A stretch of 64,000 bases of DNA from Paracoccus aminovorans (GTDB lineage: Bacteria; Pseudomonadota; Alphaproteobacteria; Rhodobacterales; Rhodobacteraceae). The notes below the pieces were generated by a model. The model was not told where the DNA came from and ran no database searches. It worked only from the letters and a program-made list of their open reading frames with translations. A program made the translations under genes and the position numbers. Positions within the stretch are counted from its first letter, which is position 1; each line of letters starts with the position of its first letter. Shown here in pieces: positions 35,096 through 42,553 of this stretch. Location: NCBI RefSeq assembly GCF_001546115.1, contig NZ_KQ955208.1:1826321-1890320 (forward strand), given 5' to 3'.

Positions 35096-36277
35096 ATGTC
35101 CGAGGACGAAATCGTCATCCTGTCGGGGGCCCGCACGGCCATCGGCACCTTCGGCGGCAGCCTAGCGGGCGTGCCGCCGATCCAGCTGGCCGCCACCGTG
35201 ACCCGTGCCGCCATCGAGCGCGCCGGCCTGGGCGCGGACCGCATCGGCACCGTGGTCTTCGGCCATGTGCTGAACACCGAGCCGCGCGACATGTATCTGT
35301 CCCGCGTCGCGATGCTCGAGGCCGGGGTGCCGGACACGACGCCGGCGATGAACGTGAACCGGCTTTGCGGCTCGGGCGCGCAGGCCATCGTCTCGGCCAC
35401 GCAGGCGCTGATGCTGGGCGATGCCGATTTCGCCGTCGCGGGCGGCGCGGAATCCATGAGCCGCGCGCCCTATGCGGTGCCGGCGGCCCGGTTCGGCGCC
35501 AAGATGGGCGATGTGCAGATGCTGGACATGATGGTCGGCGCGCTGACCTGCCCGATGGGCACCGGCCATATGGGCGTCACCGCCGAGAATGTCGCGCGCG
35601 AGCATGACATCTCGCGCCAGGCGCAGGACGCCTTCGCGCTGGAAAGCCAGCGCCGCGCCGCGCATGCCATCGCGCAGGGCTGGTTCAAGGAGCAGATCGT
35701 CCCGGTCGAAATCAAGACCCGCAAGGGCGTGGTGGCCTTCGACACCGACGAGCATCCCAAGGCCACCGACCTGGAAAAGCTCGCGGCGCTGAAGACCGTG
35801 TTCCAGAAGGACGGCACGGTCACGGCGGGCAATGCCTCGGGCATCAACGACGGTGCGGCGGCGCTGGTGCTGGCCCGGGCCGATGCGGCCAAGGCGGCTG
35901 GTGCGACGCCGCTGTTCCGCGTGCTGGGCTATGCGGTCGCGGGCGTACGTCCCGAGGTCATGGGCATCGGCCCGGTGCCCGCAGTCCAGGCGCTGCTGCA
36001 ACGCACCGGCCTGAAGGCCGGCGATTTCGACGTGATCGAATCGAACGAGGCTTTCGCGGCGCAGGCGCTGGCGGTGAACAAGGGCCTGGGCTTCGACCCC
36101 GCCCGGGTGAACCCGAACGGCGGCGCCATCGCGCTCGGCCATCCCGTCGGCGCCACCGGCGCCATCGTCACCGTCAAGGCGATGTATGAACTGCTGCGAA
36201 CCGGCGGTCGCAAGGCGCTGATCACCATGTGCATCGGCGGCGGCCAGGGCATTGCGCTGGCGATCGAGCGGATCTGA
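35096..36277 (+). CDS. Acetyl-CoA C-acetyltransferase (thiolase)
   Basis: A 393-residue thiolase that condenses two acetyl-CoA to acetoacetyl-CoA or runs in reverse. The nucleophilic cysteine is in NRLCGSGAQA (about residue 89), the active-site histidine in ALGHPVGATGA, and the C-terminal cysteine in TMCIGGGQGIA; ESNEAFAAQAL is the NEAFA motif. I chose the ATG at 35096 behind AGAGGG; the frame is open far upstream. Biosynthetic or degradative use cannot be told here, because phaB and other partners are absent. Confidence 0.92.
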   Translation: MSEDEIVILSGARTAIGTFGGSLAGVPPIQLAATVTRAAIERAGLGADRIGTVVFGHVLNTEPRDMYLSRVAMLEAGVPDTTPAMNVNRLCGSGAQAIVSATQALMLGDADFAVAGGAESMSRAPYAVPAARFGAKMGDVQMLDMMVGALTCPMGTGHMGVTAENVAREHDISRQAQDAFALESQRRAAHAIAQGWFKEQIVPVEIKTRKGVVAFDTDEHPKATDLEKLAALKTVFQKDGTVTAGNASGINDGAAALVLARADAAKAAGATPLFRVLGYAVAGVRPEVMGIGPVPAVQALLQRTGLKAGDFDVIESNEAFAAQALAVNKGLGFDPARVNPNGGAIALGHPVGATGAIVTVKAMYELLRTGGRKALITMCIGGGQGIALAIERI

Positions 36278-36283
36278 CATGCC

Positions 36284-36355
36284 GCGGGAGTATTTGGAAA
36301 ACGGTGAAAGGACAGGGGAAGGCGCCCCGTTTCACCGTTTGACAAATACTCCCGC
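36284..36355. repeat. Long two-part hairpin after the thiolase gene
   Basis: An outer perfect 13-bp repeat (GCGGGAGTATTTG at 36284-36296 with CAAATACTCCCGC at 36343-36355) encloses an inner perfect 11-bp one (AAACGGTGAAA at 36299-36309 with TTTCACCGTTT at 36330-36340). It starts 6 bases after the thiolase stop. It may act as a terminator or transcript stabiliser, or be a copy of a dispersed intergenic repeat. Confidence 0.7.
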
Positions 36356-36424
36356 ACCATCCCGGCGGGGCGGAGCGGCTGCTTTCGCTCGCCGCGTCGC
36401 CAGACGAAGCGGGAGGGCTGCGTG

Positions 36425-37129
36425 ATGTCCAAGACCCCGATCCACGCCTGCCAGGTCTGCGGCAGGCCGAAGGATGCCAGTGATCTTGCCGAGGCGGCGG
36501 ATCTGCGGCCGGCCCTGTCGCGGCTGGTCCGCGAGGACGTGCGGGATTGGGACGAGGGCAGGCGGATCTGCACCGACTGCCTGCAGAAATACCGCCAGCT
36601 TTACCTGACGCAGCTTCTGGCCGATGAAACCGGAGAACTGGGCGAACTCGAGGCCGAGGTGGCGCAAGTGCTGTCGCGCGGCACGCTGCTCACGCCCTCG
36701 ACGGCGCCGGTCGAGCGGGACCGCGCGTTGCGCTTCGGCGAGCGCATGGCCGATCGCGTCGCCGATTGGGGCGGCTCCTGGAGCTTCATCCTAATCTTCG
36801 TCGCGGTGCTGGCGCTGTGGATGGCGGGCAATGTGTCGGGGTTGCTGTTCGGGTCCTTCGATCCCTATCCCTTCATCCTGCTGAACCTGGTGCTGTCCTG
36901 CATCGCCGCGTTGCAGGCACCGATCATCATGATGAGCCAGCGCCGGCAAGAGGCGCAGGATCGCCGCCGGGCCGAGAGCGATTATCAGATCAACCTGAAA
37001 GCCGAACTGGAATTACGCCAGCTGCATGAGAAGATCGACCACCAGCTGACGCATCAATGGCGGCGCCTGCTGGAGATCCAGCGCATCCAGGTCGATCTGC
37101 TGCACGAGATGCGGCGCGCGCAGCAATAG
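36425..37129 (+). CDS. DUF1003 membrane protein with N-terminal zinc ribbon
   Basis: A 234-residue protein of unknown function. Near the N-terminus, CQVC (about residue 9) and CTDC (about 49) form a two-pair cysteine motif that could bind zinc. The DUF1003 core follows at about 105-180: RMADRVADWGGSWSFILIF with two helices (ILIFVAVLALWMAGN and FILLNLVLSCIAALQAPIIMMSQ). The tail is a charged coiled coil with AELELRQLHEKIDHQL. GGAGG at 8 bases supports the ATG at 36425 over a GTG 3 bases earlier. It stands alone between the thiolase hairpin and a gene-free stretch. Confidence 0.8.
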   Translation: MSKTPIHACQVCGRPKDASDLAEAADLRPALSRLVREDVRDWDEGRRICTDCLQKYRQLYLTQLLADETGELGELEAEVAQVLSRGTLLTPSTAPVERDRALRFGERMADRVADWGGSWSFILIFVAVLALWMAGNVSGLLFGSFDPYPFILLNLVLSCIAALQAPIIMMSQRRQEAQDRRRAESDYQINLKAELELRQLHEKIDHQLTHQWRRLLEIQRIQVDLLHEMRRAQQ

Positions 37130-37622
37130 CGACCCGGACGAGAGCGGGCGAGAGCTGCGCAAAGCCGGCCGATGCGCGGCGGTTGCGGGCGAAAGCGAAG
37201 CCTGCCGGCAAGAAGCGGCCGCGTTCAACGTCGGGGCACGGCCCATCAGGTCGGCGTCGCGCATCCCGCGCGCGATAGGGCCTGCGTCCCGGCGCAGGAT
37301 GCCCGCGCCGCTACGCCACCCGCCACGATGAAGCGAAGACCACCGCCACGACCAGAGCCTGCCGAAATCGGGTCTGTCTTGGCATGCGGCTTCGAATGGG
37401 GAACGAGCCGTTCCGTGGGAACGGCTCGCGAGATCCACGGAGATGGTCCGGTTAGGGTTGGTGCCCACCGTCCCAGCCAGGGTTCACGACCCTTGGGGCT
37501 GCCCTCAGGCCAGATCCCTCCTGACTGTCCCGACACCTCTCTCCAATATCACTCTCGACACTGGACCACCTCCTTTCAATAAGTTGCCTTATAAGGTCAG
37601 CCTGACACAAAATCATGACCAG
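37130..37622. other. 493-bp stretch without a recognisable gene
   Basis: Between the DUF1003 gene and the convergent queuosine-precursor transporter gene I see no convincing coding frame. The left part is GC-rich; the right part (from about 37540) is clearly more AT-rich than the surroundings. It holds a perfect 11-bp hairpin with a 3-base loop at 37404-37428. It could contain a small RNA or decayed mobile DNA, but nothing proves it. Confidence 0.5.
37404..37428. other. Perfect 11-bp hairpin with GTG triloop
   Basis: CGAGCCGTTCC pairs exactly with GGAACGGCTCG around a 3-base loop. There is no T-run on either side, so it is not a standard intrinsic terminator. It is isolated inside the gene-free stretch. 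Confidence 0.5.
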
Positions 37623-38237
37623 TCAATGAATTTGCGCGCGCCTCTGGATCAAATTTCCGACGATGATGCGGAAGGGGACAAGGGCCAGAACTGCCTGCGC
37701 CAGCTTCACCAGCCAGTCCGCCGTTGCCAGCGAAATCCACAGCGGCAGAACCGGACCCAGGCCCAGCAGCGCAACCGGCTCATTTGCCCATGAAACATCG
37801 TCCGCCGGGAAAACCGCGCTCAGCGGGGCAGAGAAGGCGATGCTGAAGAAGATGGCAGTATCGACCACCGAACCGACCAGGCTGGCGGCCAAAGGTGGCA
37901 ACCACCAGTTGTATTTCCGCAACTGGTTGAAAACCGTTATGTCCATCAACTGGGCAGAAAGGAAGGCCGCGCCCGAGGCGACGGCGATGCGCAACGTGGT
38001 CTTGTCCATGCCGGCCGCGACCAGCGAGCACAGCACGCCGGTGATGAAGCCGGCGAACACCACCTTGCGGGCGGCCGTCGGACCATAGACCCGGTTCATG
38101 ATGTCGGTGACCAGGAAGGCGACCGGATAGGTCAGCGCCCCCCAGGTCAGCCAGGCGCCCAGCAGGTGCTGGACCAGGATGTTCGAGGCCACGACGGTGA
38201 TGGCCATGGCGATGACGCCGGGAAGAAGGCGGGGCAT
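37623..38237 (-). CDS. Queuosine precursor transporter (YhhQ/VUT family)
   Basis: A 204-residue inner-membrane protein with about six helices, of the VUT family that imports queuosine precursors such as preQ0 or preQ1. Segments include ASNILVQHLLGAWLTWGALTYPVAFLVTDIMN, with the family's TYP-FLVTD motif, RVYGPTAARKVVFAGF, and AQLMDITVFNQLRK in the middle. I chose the ATG at 38237; an in-frame TTG at 38258 would add seven residues. I looked upstream for a preQ1 riboswitch and did not see one. It stands alone, convergent with the DUF1003 gene. Confidence 0.85.
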   Translation of the reverse strand: MPRLLPGVIAMAITVVASNILVQHLLGAWLTWGALTYPVAFLVTDIMNRVYGPTAARKVVFAGFITGVLCSLVAAGMDKTTLRIAVASGAAFLSAQLMDITVFNQLRKYNWWLPPLAASLVGSVVDTAIFFSIAFSAPLSAVFPADDVSWANEPVALLGLGPVLPLWISLATADWLVKLAQAVLALVPFRIIVGNLIQRRAQIH

Positions 38238-38349
38238 GTCGGTGATCCGTTTTGACAAGGTAGCGGAGACTCGGCCCTTGCGGGCATGGCCGATTAAGGC
38301 CGCGGGCGCCTGCTGTCAACGCTTTCCGGCGCCGCGCCGCCCGGCCGGC

Positions 38350-39306
38350 TTATTCCGTGACCCGGTATTCGACCAGTTCGGTGCGCTGGAACCAGTTGAA
38401 ATTGTCGTCCGCGATCAGGGTCAGCCGGATGCCGGTGCCATCGTCCCAGACCGAGATCCCTTCCAGGTTGTCATATTGCAGTGGCCGGCTTTCCAGCAGC
38501 ACGCGCTCATTCAGGGCGCCCTGTTCGGTCAGGTCGAAGCGGCGCACGCGGGCGCGAAAGCCCAGCAAGCCCTTGAAATCGCGTTCGAGCAGGTAGAACC
38601 GGCCGTCTGGTCCGACATCCGCCCCGACCGCCAGCCAGTCGCCCGAGCGCGGGATCGCGAAGGGCTGGTCCCATCTGCCGTCGCGCCAGCGCCAGACCGG
38701 GAACGGCCGCGTCAGCTGGCCCGAACGCTCCGGCAGGGTCAAGAGCGTGCCGTCGGGCAGGATCGCCAGCGCCTCCAGCGAGGAATTGCGCTGCATCGCC
38801 TTGAACTCGGGTGGGCGGGGCAGAGGCTGGGCCGGGCTGTCGGGCGTGTCGTAGCGGGCGACGCGGGTCAGCCCCTCGAAGCTGATCCAGATCGTGCCGT
38901 CCGGGGCCACGGCCAGCCCCTCGCTGTCGCCCTGCCAGCCGGGTTTCAGCGGTTTGCCGGAACTGTCACGCAGCCGGGCGCGGCCGGCGGGCTCCAGGCC
39001 GCGGATGCGGCCCTCGGCGTCGCGCTCGACGCTGCCCCAGCGGATCGAGGCGCGATCCGACAGCGCGGTGAAGCGGCTGCCGTCGGCGCTGATCTCAATG
39101 CCGGAAAAGCCGCCGAACTGCTCGTCCGGCAGGCTCCAGACATAGGTCGCGACGTAATCGACACGCGGCCCGGCCGAGGGGGCCGGGTCGGCGGCGCAGG
39201 CGGCGCCGGCGGACAGCAGCAGGGCAGACAGCGCCAGTCGGCGCAGGCGCCGGAACCGTCCTTCGCCTGCTGCCCGGCTTAGCGGGCGGTGGCGACGACC
39301 TGGCAT
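38350..39306 (-). CDS. Esterase-like/phytase-like exported protein
   Basis: A 318-residue secreted protein of the phytase-like (esterase-like activity) beta-propeller family. After a basic stretch comes a signal segment (LRRLALSALLLSAGAACA). Typical motifs are FGGFSGIEISADGSRFTALSD, WQGDSEGLAVAPDGTIWISFEG, SSLEALAILPDGTLLTLPE and DNLEGISVWDDG near the end. The start ATG lies inside the end of mepA, giving a 28-base overlap. The natural substrate is not known; phosphatase activity is only suggested by the family name. Confidence 0.8.
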   Translation of the reverse strand: MPGRRHRPLSRAAGEGRFRRLRRLALSALLLSAGAACAADPAPSAGPRVDYVATYVWSLPDEQFGGFSGIEISADGSRFTALSDRASIRWGSVERDAEGRIRGLEPAGRARLRDSSGKPLKPGWQGDSEGLAVAPDGTIWISFEGLTRVARYDTPDSPAQPLPRPPEFKAMQRNSSLEALAILPDGTLLTLPERSGQLTRPFPVWRWRDGRWDQPFAIPRSGDWLAVGADVGPDGRFYLLERDFKGLLGFRARVRRFDLTEQGALNERVLLESRPLQYDNLEGISVWDDGTGIRLTLIADDNFNWFQRTELVEYRVTE

Positions 39307-40151
39307 TGGCGGGGCATCTCGCTGAGCCGGAAACTGCGGGGGTGGCGATAGTTCGGGTCGGGCGGCACCGGCTTGACGCGGCTGGGGTCGATGCGGTTCC
39401 GGATCCACTCGGCGGCCTCGGCGCAGCCGTCGCCGGGCGGTGGCGCGTCCTGCTGCTGGCAGGCCGAGCCGGCCGGGCAGGTCATCCGGACGTGGAAGTG
39501 ATAGTCGTGGCCGCCGATCGGGCGGACCTTGCGCAGCCAGCTGCGGTCGCCGGTCTCGGCCTGGCACATGGCGACCTTGGCGACCGGGTCGATGAAGATG
39601 CGCTCGACCCGCGGGTCGCGGGCGGCGGCGCGGATAATCGCCATATGCGAGCCGCTCCACAGCGCCGAGGGCGCAGTGCCGGCCTTGTTCACCACCGATT
39701 GCGAGGAAATCTTTTCCCGCTGCGCCGGGGTCAGTCGCAGGCTTTGCGGCGGCAGCAGCCAGATGTCGGCGTCGAGCCCCATCTGGTGGCTGGCGTGGCC
39801 GGTGACCATCGGGCCGCCGCGCGGCTGGCTCATGTCGCCGATGTAGAGCCCCGGCCAGCCGGCCTGGCGCGCGGCACCCGACAGGCCGATCAGGAAGCTG
39901 ACCAGCTCGGGGTGGCCCCAGTTGCGGTTGCGCGACAGCCGCATCGCCTGCCAGGTCGGGCCGCTTTCCGGCAATTGCACCGCGCCCGAGACGCAGCCCT
40001 TGGAATAGAAGCCCAGGGCGACGGGGGCGCCGCCGGTCGGGCCTCGGGCGCCGCCGAACACGTCCTTGGCGAGCGGATCGGCAGCCGAGGGCTGGGCCAT
40101 GGCAAGCGCAGCCAGCGCCAGCACGGCGGCGGTCAGGGTTTTGCGGATCAC
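39279..40151 (-). CDS. mepA: Penicillin-insensitive murein endopeptidase MepA
   Basis: A 290-residue periplasmic zinc LAS-type peptidase that cuts D-Ala-mDAP cross-links in peptidoglycan. Residues 1-24 are a signal peptide (TLTAAVLALAALAMAQPSA). Zinc and active-site motifs are GHASHQMGLDADIW and GGHDYHFHVRMTCP. The C-terminal part has four or more cysteines. The start is GTG at 40151, overlapping the MFS stop by 4 bases (GTGA). It overlaps the phytase-like gene by 28 bases at its end. Confidence 0.92.
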   Translation of the reverse strand: MIRKTLTAAVLALAALAMAQPSAADPLAKDVFGGARGPTGGAPVALGFYSKGCVSGAVQLPESGPTWQAMRLSRNRNWGHPELVSFLIGLSGAARQAGWPGLYIGDMSQPRGGPMVTGHASHQMGLDADIWLLPPQSLRLTPAQREKISSQSVVNKAGTAPSALWSGSHMAIIRAAARDPRVERIFIDPVAKVAMCQAETGDRSWLRKVRPIGGHDYHFHVRMTCPAGSACQQQDAPPPGDGCAEAAEWIRNRIDPSRVKPVPPDPNYRHPRSFRLSEMPRQCQVVATAR

Positions 40152-41506
40152 GGCTCGGCCTCTCCTTCTGTTTGGACCCAACCTAGCAGAATGAGCGAAA
40201 GAAGGAACATCACGATGAGCGGAGAGATGCCGAGCCGCTGATTGCCGCTGAGATCGGTCGCGACCGCGATCAGCAGCGGCGCCAGAAAGGCGGTGGCCTT
40301 GCCGGAAAGCGCGTAAAGACCAAAGGCTTCCGTCGCCCGCGCCGGCGTGGTGTGGCGCACCATCATCGTGCGGCTGGCCGATTGCAGCGCGCCGCCCGCG
40401 CCGCCGATCAGCACGCCGCACAGAAAGAACAGCCCGTCCGGCAGGCGCGAGCCGGGCGCCAGGGGCAGGCCCAGGACGCTGTCCCGGCTCATGCCGGTGA
40501 CCAGGATGCAGACCCCGGTCAGCACCAGCGTGCAGGCGACGATGACCGGCCTTGGCCCCCAGCGCCGGTCGGCGCGGCCGCCGATCCAGCTGATGACGGC
40601 GGCCGAAACCGCGCTGACCACGCCGAAGACTCCGGCCAGGAACACTGGCCAGCCCAGCACCGTGCCGGCATAGACCCCGCCGAAGCCGTAAAGCGCGTTC
40701 AGCGCGTCGCGCGAAAACATCGAGGACGCGAGCCAGGCTGCCAGCGAGCGGCGATAGCGCAGGCTGGCCAGCAAGCGCCCCAGCGCCGCCATGGCCGCGC
40801 CCAGCCGGACCGGGCGGCGGGGTCCTGGCGTTTCCGGCACCCACAGCGCGAAGGGGATCATGAAGACCAGATACCACAGCGCCGTGAACGGCCCCGCGGC
40901 CCGCGTGCCCTCGCGCAACGCCGGGTCCAGCCCCAGCACCGGCGGGATACCCAGAAGCGTGCGGCCGGTCTGCGCGTTCTCGGCCAGAAGCAGCAGCACC
41001 AGGGCCAGCGCCACCACGCCGCCCAGATAGCCGAAGGCGAAGCCCGAGCCCGAGACCCGGCCGATCTCGTCCCGAGGCGCGAGTCCCGGCAGCAGGGCAT
41101 TGGTGAAGATGGTGGCGAATTCCATGCCGATCAGGCCGATGCCGAAGCTGACGACCGCAAGATGCAGACCGGGCTGGTCGGGCATCAGGAACCACAGCCC
41201 CCAGGATCCCGCCAGGTAAAGCGCCGAAAAGGTCCAGACCCAGACCAGCCGGCGGCCGCTGTTGTCGGCGATGGCGCCCAGCACCGGCGCCAGAAGCGCG
41301 ATGACGACGCCGCAGATGCCCAGCCCGTAACCCCAGAGCGCCTGCGCCGCTGCGCCGGCCTCCTCGACGCTCATGCCCTGGGCGGTATAATGAGCGCGGG
41401 CGACCTCGGCGTAATAGACCGGGAAGATGAAGGTGGTCAGCAGCGTCGCGAAGGGCTGGCTGGCCCAGTCGAAGAACCACCAGCCCCAGATGCGTTTGCG
41501 TTCCAT
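40148..41506 (-). CDS. MFS transporter, UMF1 (Atg22-like) family
   Basis: A 452-residue inner-membrane permease with about 12 helices. The start, IWGWWFFDWASQPFATLLTTFIFPVYY, matches the UMF1 family's DWA-FATLI-TFIFP pattern, and VLGAIADNSGRRLVW is the MFS motif A loop. Substrate is unknown. I chose the ATG at 41506, behind AGGGG at 6 bases; codons at 41512 and 41542 are less well placed. It heads an operon with mepA and the phytase-like gene, joined by overlaps. Confidence 0.85.
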   Translation of the reverse strand: MERKRIWGWWFFDWASQPFATLLTTFIFPVYYAEVARAHYTAQGMSVEEAGAAAQALWGYGLGICGVVIALLAPVLGAIADNSGRRLVWVWTFSALYLAGSWGLWFLMPDQPGLHLAVVSFGIGLIGMEFATIFTNALLPGLAPRDEIGRVSGSGFAFGYLGGVVALALVLLLLAENAQTGRTLLGIPPVLGLDPALREGTRAAGPFTALWYLVFMIPFALWVPETPGPRRPVRLGAAMAALGRLLASLRYRRSLAAWLASSMFSRDALNALYGFGGVYAGTVLGWPVFLAGVFGVVSAVSAAVISWIGGRADRRWGPRPVIVACTLVLTGVCILVTGMSRDSVLGLPLAPGSRLPDGLFFLCGVLIGGAGGALQSASRTMMVRHTTPARATEAFGLYALSGKATAFLAPLLIAVATDLSGNQRLGISPLIVMFLLSLILLGWVQTEGEAEP

Positions 41507-41548
41507 GCCCATCCCCTGCCTTGCGGGGCGCATAAGGCCCAAGCGCGA

Positions 41549-42121
41549 TCAGGCTGGCAAGTCACCATTGCGGTCTGCGGCGGCGATTTCCGGCAGGGCG
41601 GGCGGCCAGGGCCGCTGCGCATCCGCCGCGATCCAGGCCGCGACCCAATCCGGCAGCGCCGGGCTTTCGGTCTCGCGCCCGGCGGCCTGCATCAGCCGCG
41701 CCGGCGCAACGATGCCCTGGGCCGAGGTGATCGCGCCGCGCAGCAGCATGTGGTTGCAGCACTCGCCCCGGTGCCACATGCTCTGCTCCATGTAGAGAAA
41801 GCGCGCGTCCCAGCCCAGTGTGCGCGAGACCATGGTGAAGCGCTGGAACCCCTTGATCCGGCGGCGATAGCGCACCGAGTTCCCGGCCACCGTGATGCCC
41901 CAGCCGTTTTCCCGCATGGTGTCGATGATCCCGGTCCGGACCGCCATCGGCAGCCGGCCGAGGTCGTAGAGCGTCAGCGTGCGGCCGTTGTTCAACTCGA
42001 TCCAGGGGTCCAGGTCCAGGGGCCAGCAGCGATGCGTCGAGACATGCGGCTCCAGCACGCCGATCCGGGGCGCGCGGCGGAATTTCAGCATCTCCTTGGC
42101 AAAGCGGAGCATCGGATACAT
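41549..42121 (-). CDS. Acyl-CoA thioesterase-like protein (hot-dog fold)
   Basis: A 190-residue protein resembling the 4HBT_2-type thioesterase family. Recognisable parts are STHRCWPLDLDPWIELNNGRTLTLYDLGRL near the N-terminus, in which the D-x-x-x-H/E-x-N element is partly seen as LDPWIELNNG, and RRRIKGFQRFTMVSRTLGWDARFLYMEQSMW, the central strand-helix region. Substrate and role are unknown. It lies 42 bp upstream of the UMF1-type MFS gene on the same strand and could be co-transcribed with it. Confidence 0.65.
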   Translation of the reverse strand: MYPMLRFAKEMLKFRRAPRIGVLEPHVSTHRCWPLDLDPWIELNNGRTLTLYDLGRLPMAVRTGIIDTMRENGWGITVAGNSVRYRRRIKGFQRFTMVSRTLGWDARFLYMEQSMWHRGECCNHMLLRGAITSAQGIVAPARLMQAAGRETESPALPDWVAAWIAADAQRPWPPALPEIAAADRNGDLPA

Positions 42122-42259
42122 GGGCGGCCTTTCGCTGCGGGTCGGCTTTTGCGGCTAAGCCCGGGGTCGGGGCGCGTCAACCGGAACGCTGCGGCCTTAT
42201 GCCTTGCAGAGCGTGGGCGGCTGGCTTACCTGTCCGGGAAGCAGCCGGAAGGGGATGGA

Positions 42260-42553
42260 ATGGGCACTCTCTACGAAGCCTTGATGCTGATACTGGACGT
42301 GGTCTGGTTCGTGATGATCGCCCATATCATCATGTCCTGGCTGATCAACTTCCAGGTGCTGAACCTGCGCCAGCCGCTGATCTGGCAGATCTGGAACGGG
42401 CTGAACCGGCTGCTGGAGCCGATCTATGCCCCGGTGCGCCGGATCCTGCCGAACACCGGCGGGCTGGACCTGGCGCCGCTGGTGGTCTTCATCGTCATCA
42501 TCATCGCGCAGCGCGCGCTCGCCAATAACGCCGGCTTCTTCTACGGCTTCTAG
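42260..42553 (+). CDS. YggT family membrane protein
   Basis: A 97-residue inner-membrane protein with two hydrophobic segments (LMLILDVVWFVMIAHIIMSWLI and LAPLVVFIVIIIAQRAL). The middle, NRLLEPIYAPVRRILPNTGGLDLAPL, is the conserved YggT signature. Function is not established; family members have been linked to ion homeostasis and to septum or plastid division. It directly abuts recQ (ATG follows the stop without a gap). Confidence 0.9.
   Translation: MGTLYEALMLILDVVWFVMIAHIIMSWLINFQVLNLRQPLIWQIWNGLNRLLEPIYAPVRRILPNTGGLDLAPLVVFIVIIIAQRALANNAGFFYGF

Noticed and set aside
38238..38349. preQ1 riboswitch upstream of the YhhQ-type transporter
   Set aside because: The region lacks the conserved preQ1-I or -II core and A-rich tail.
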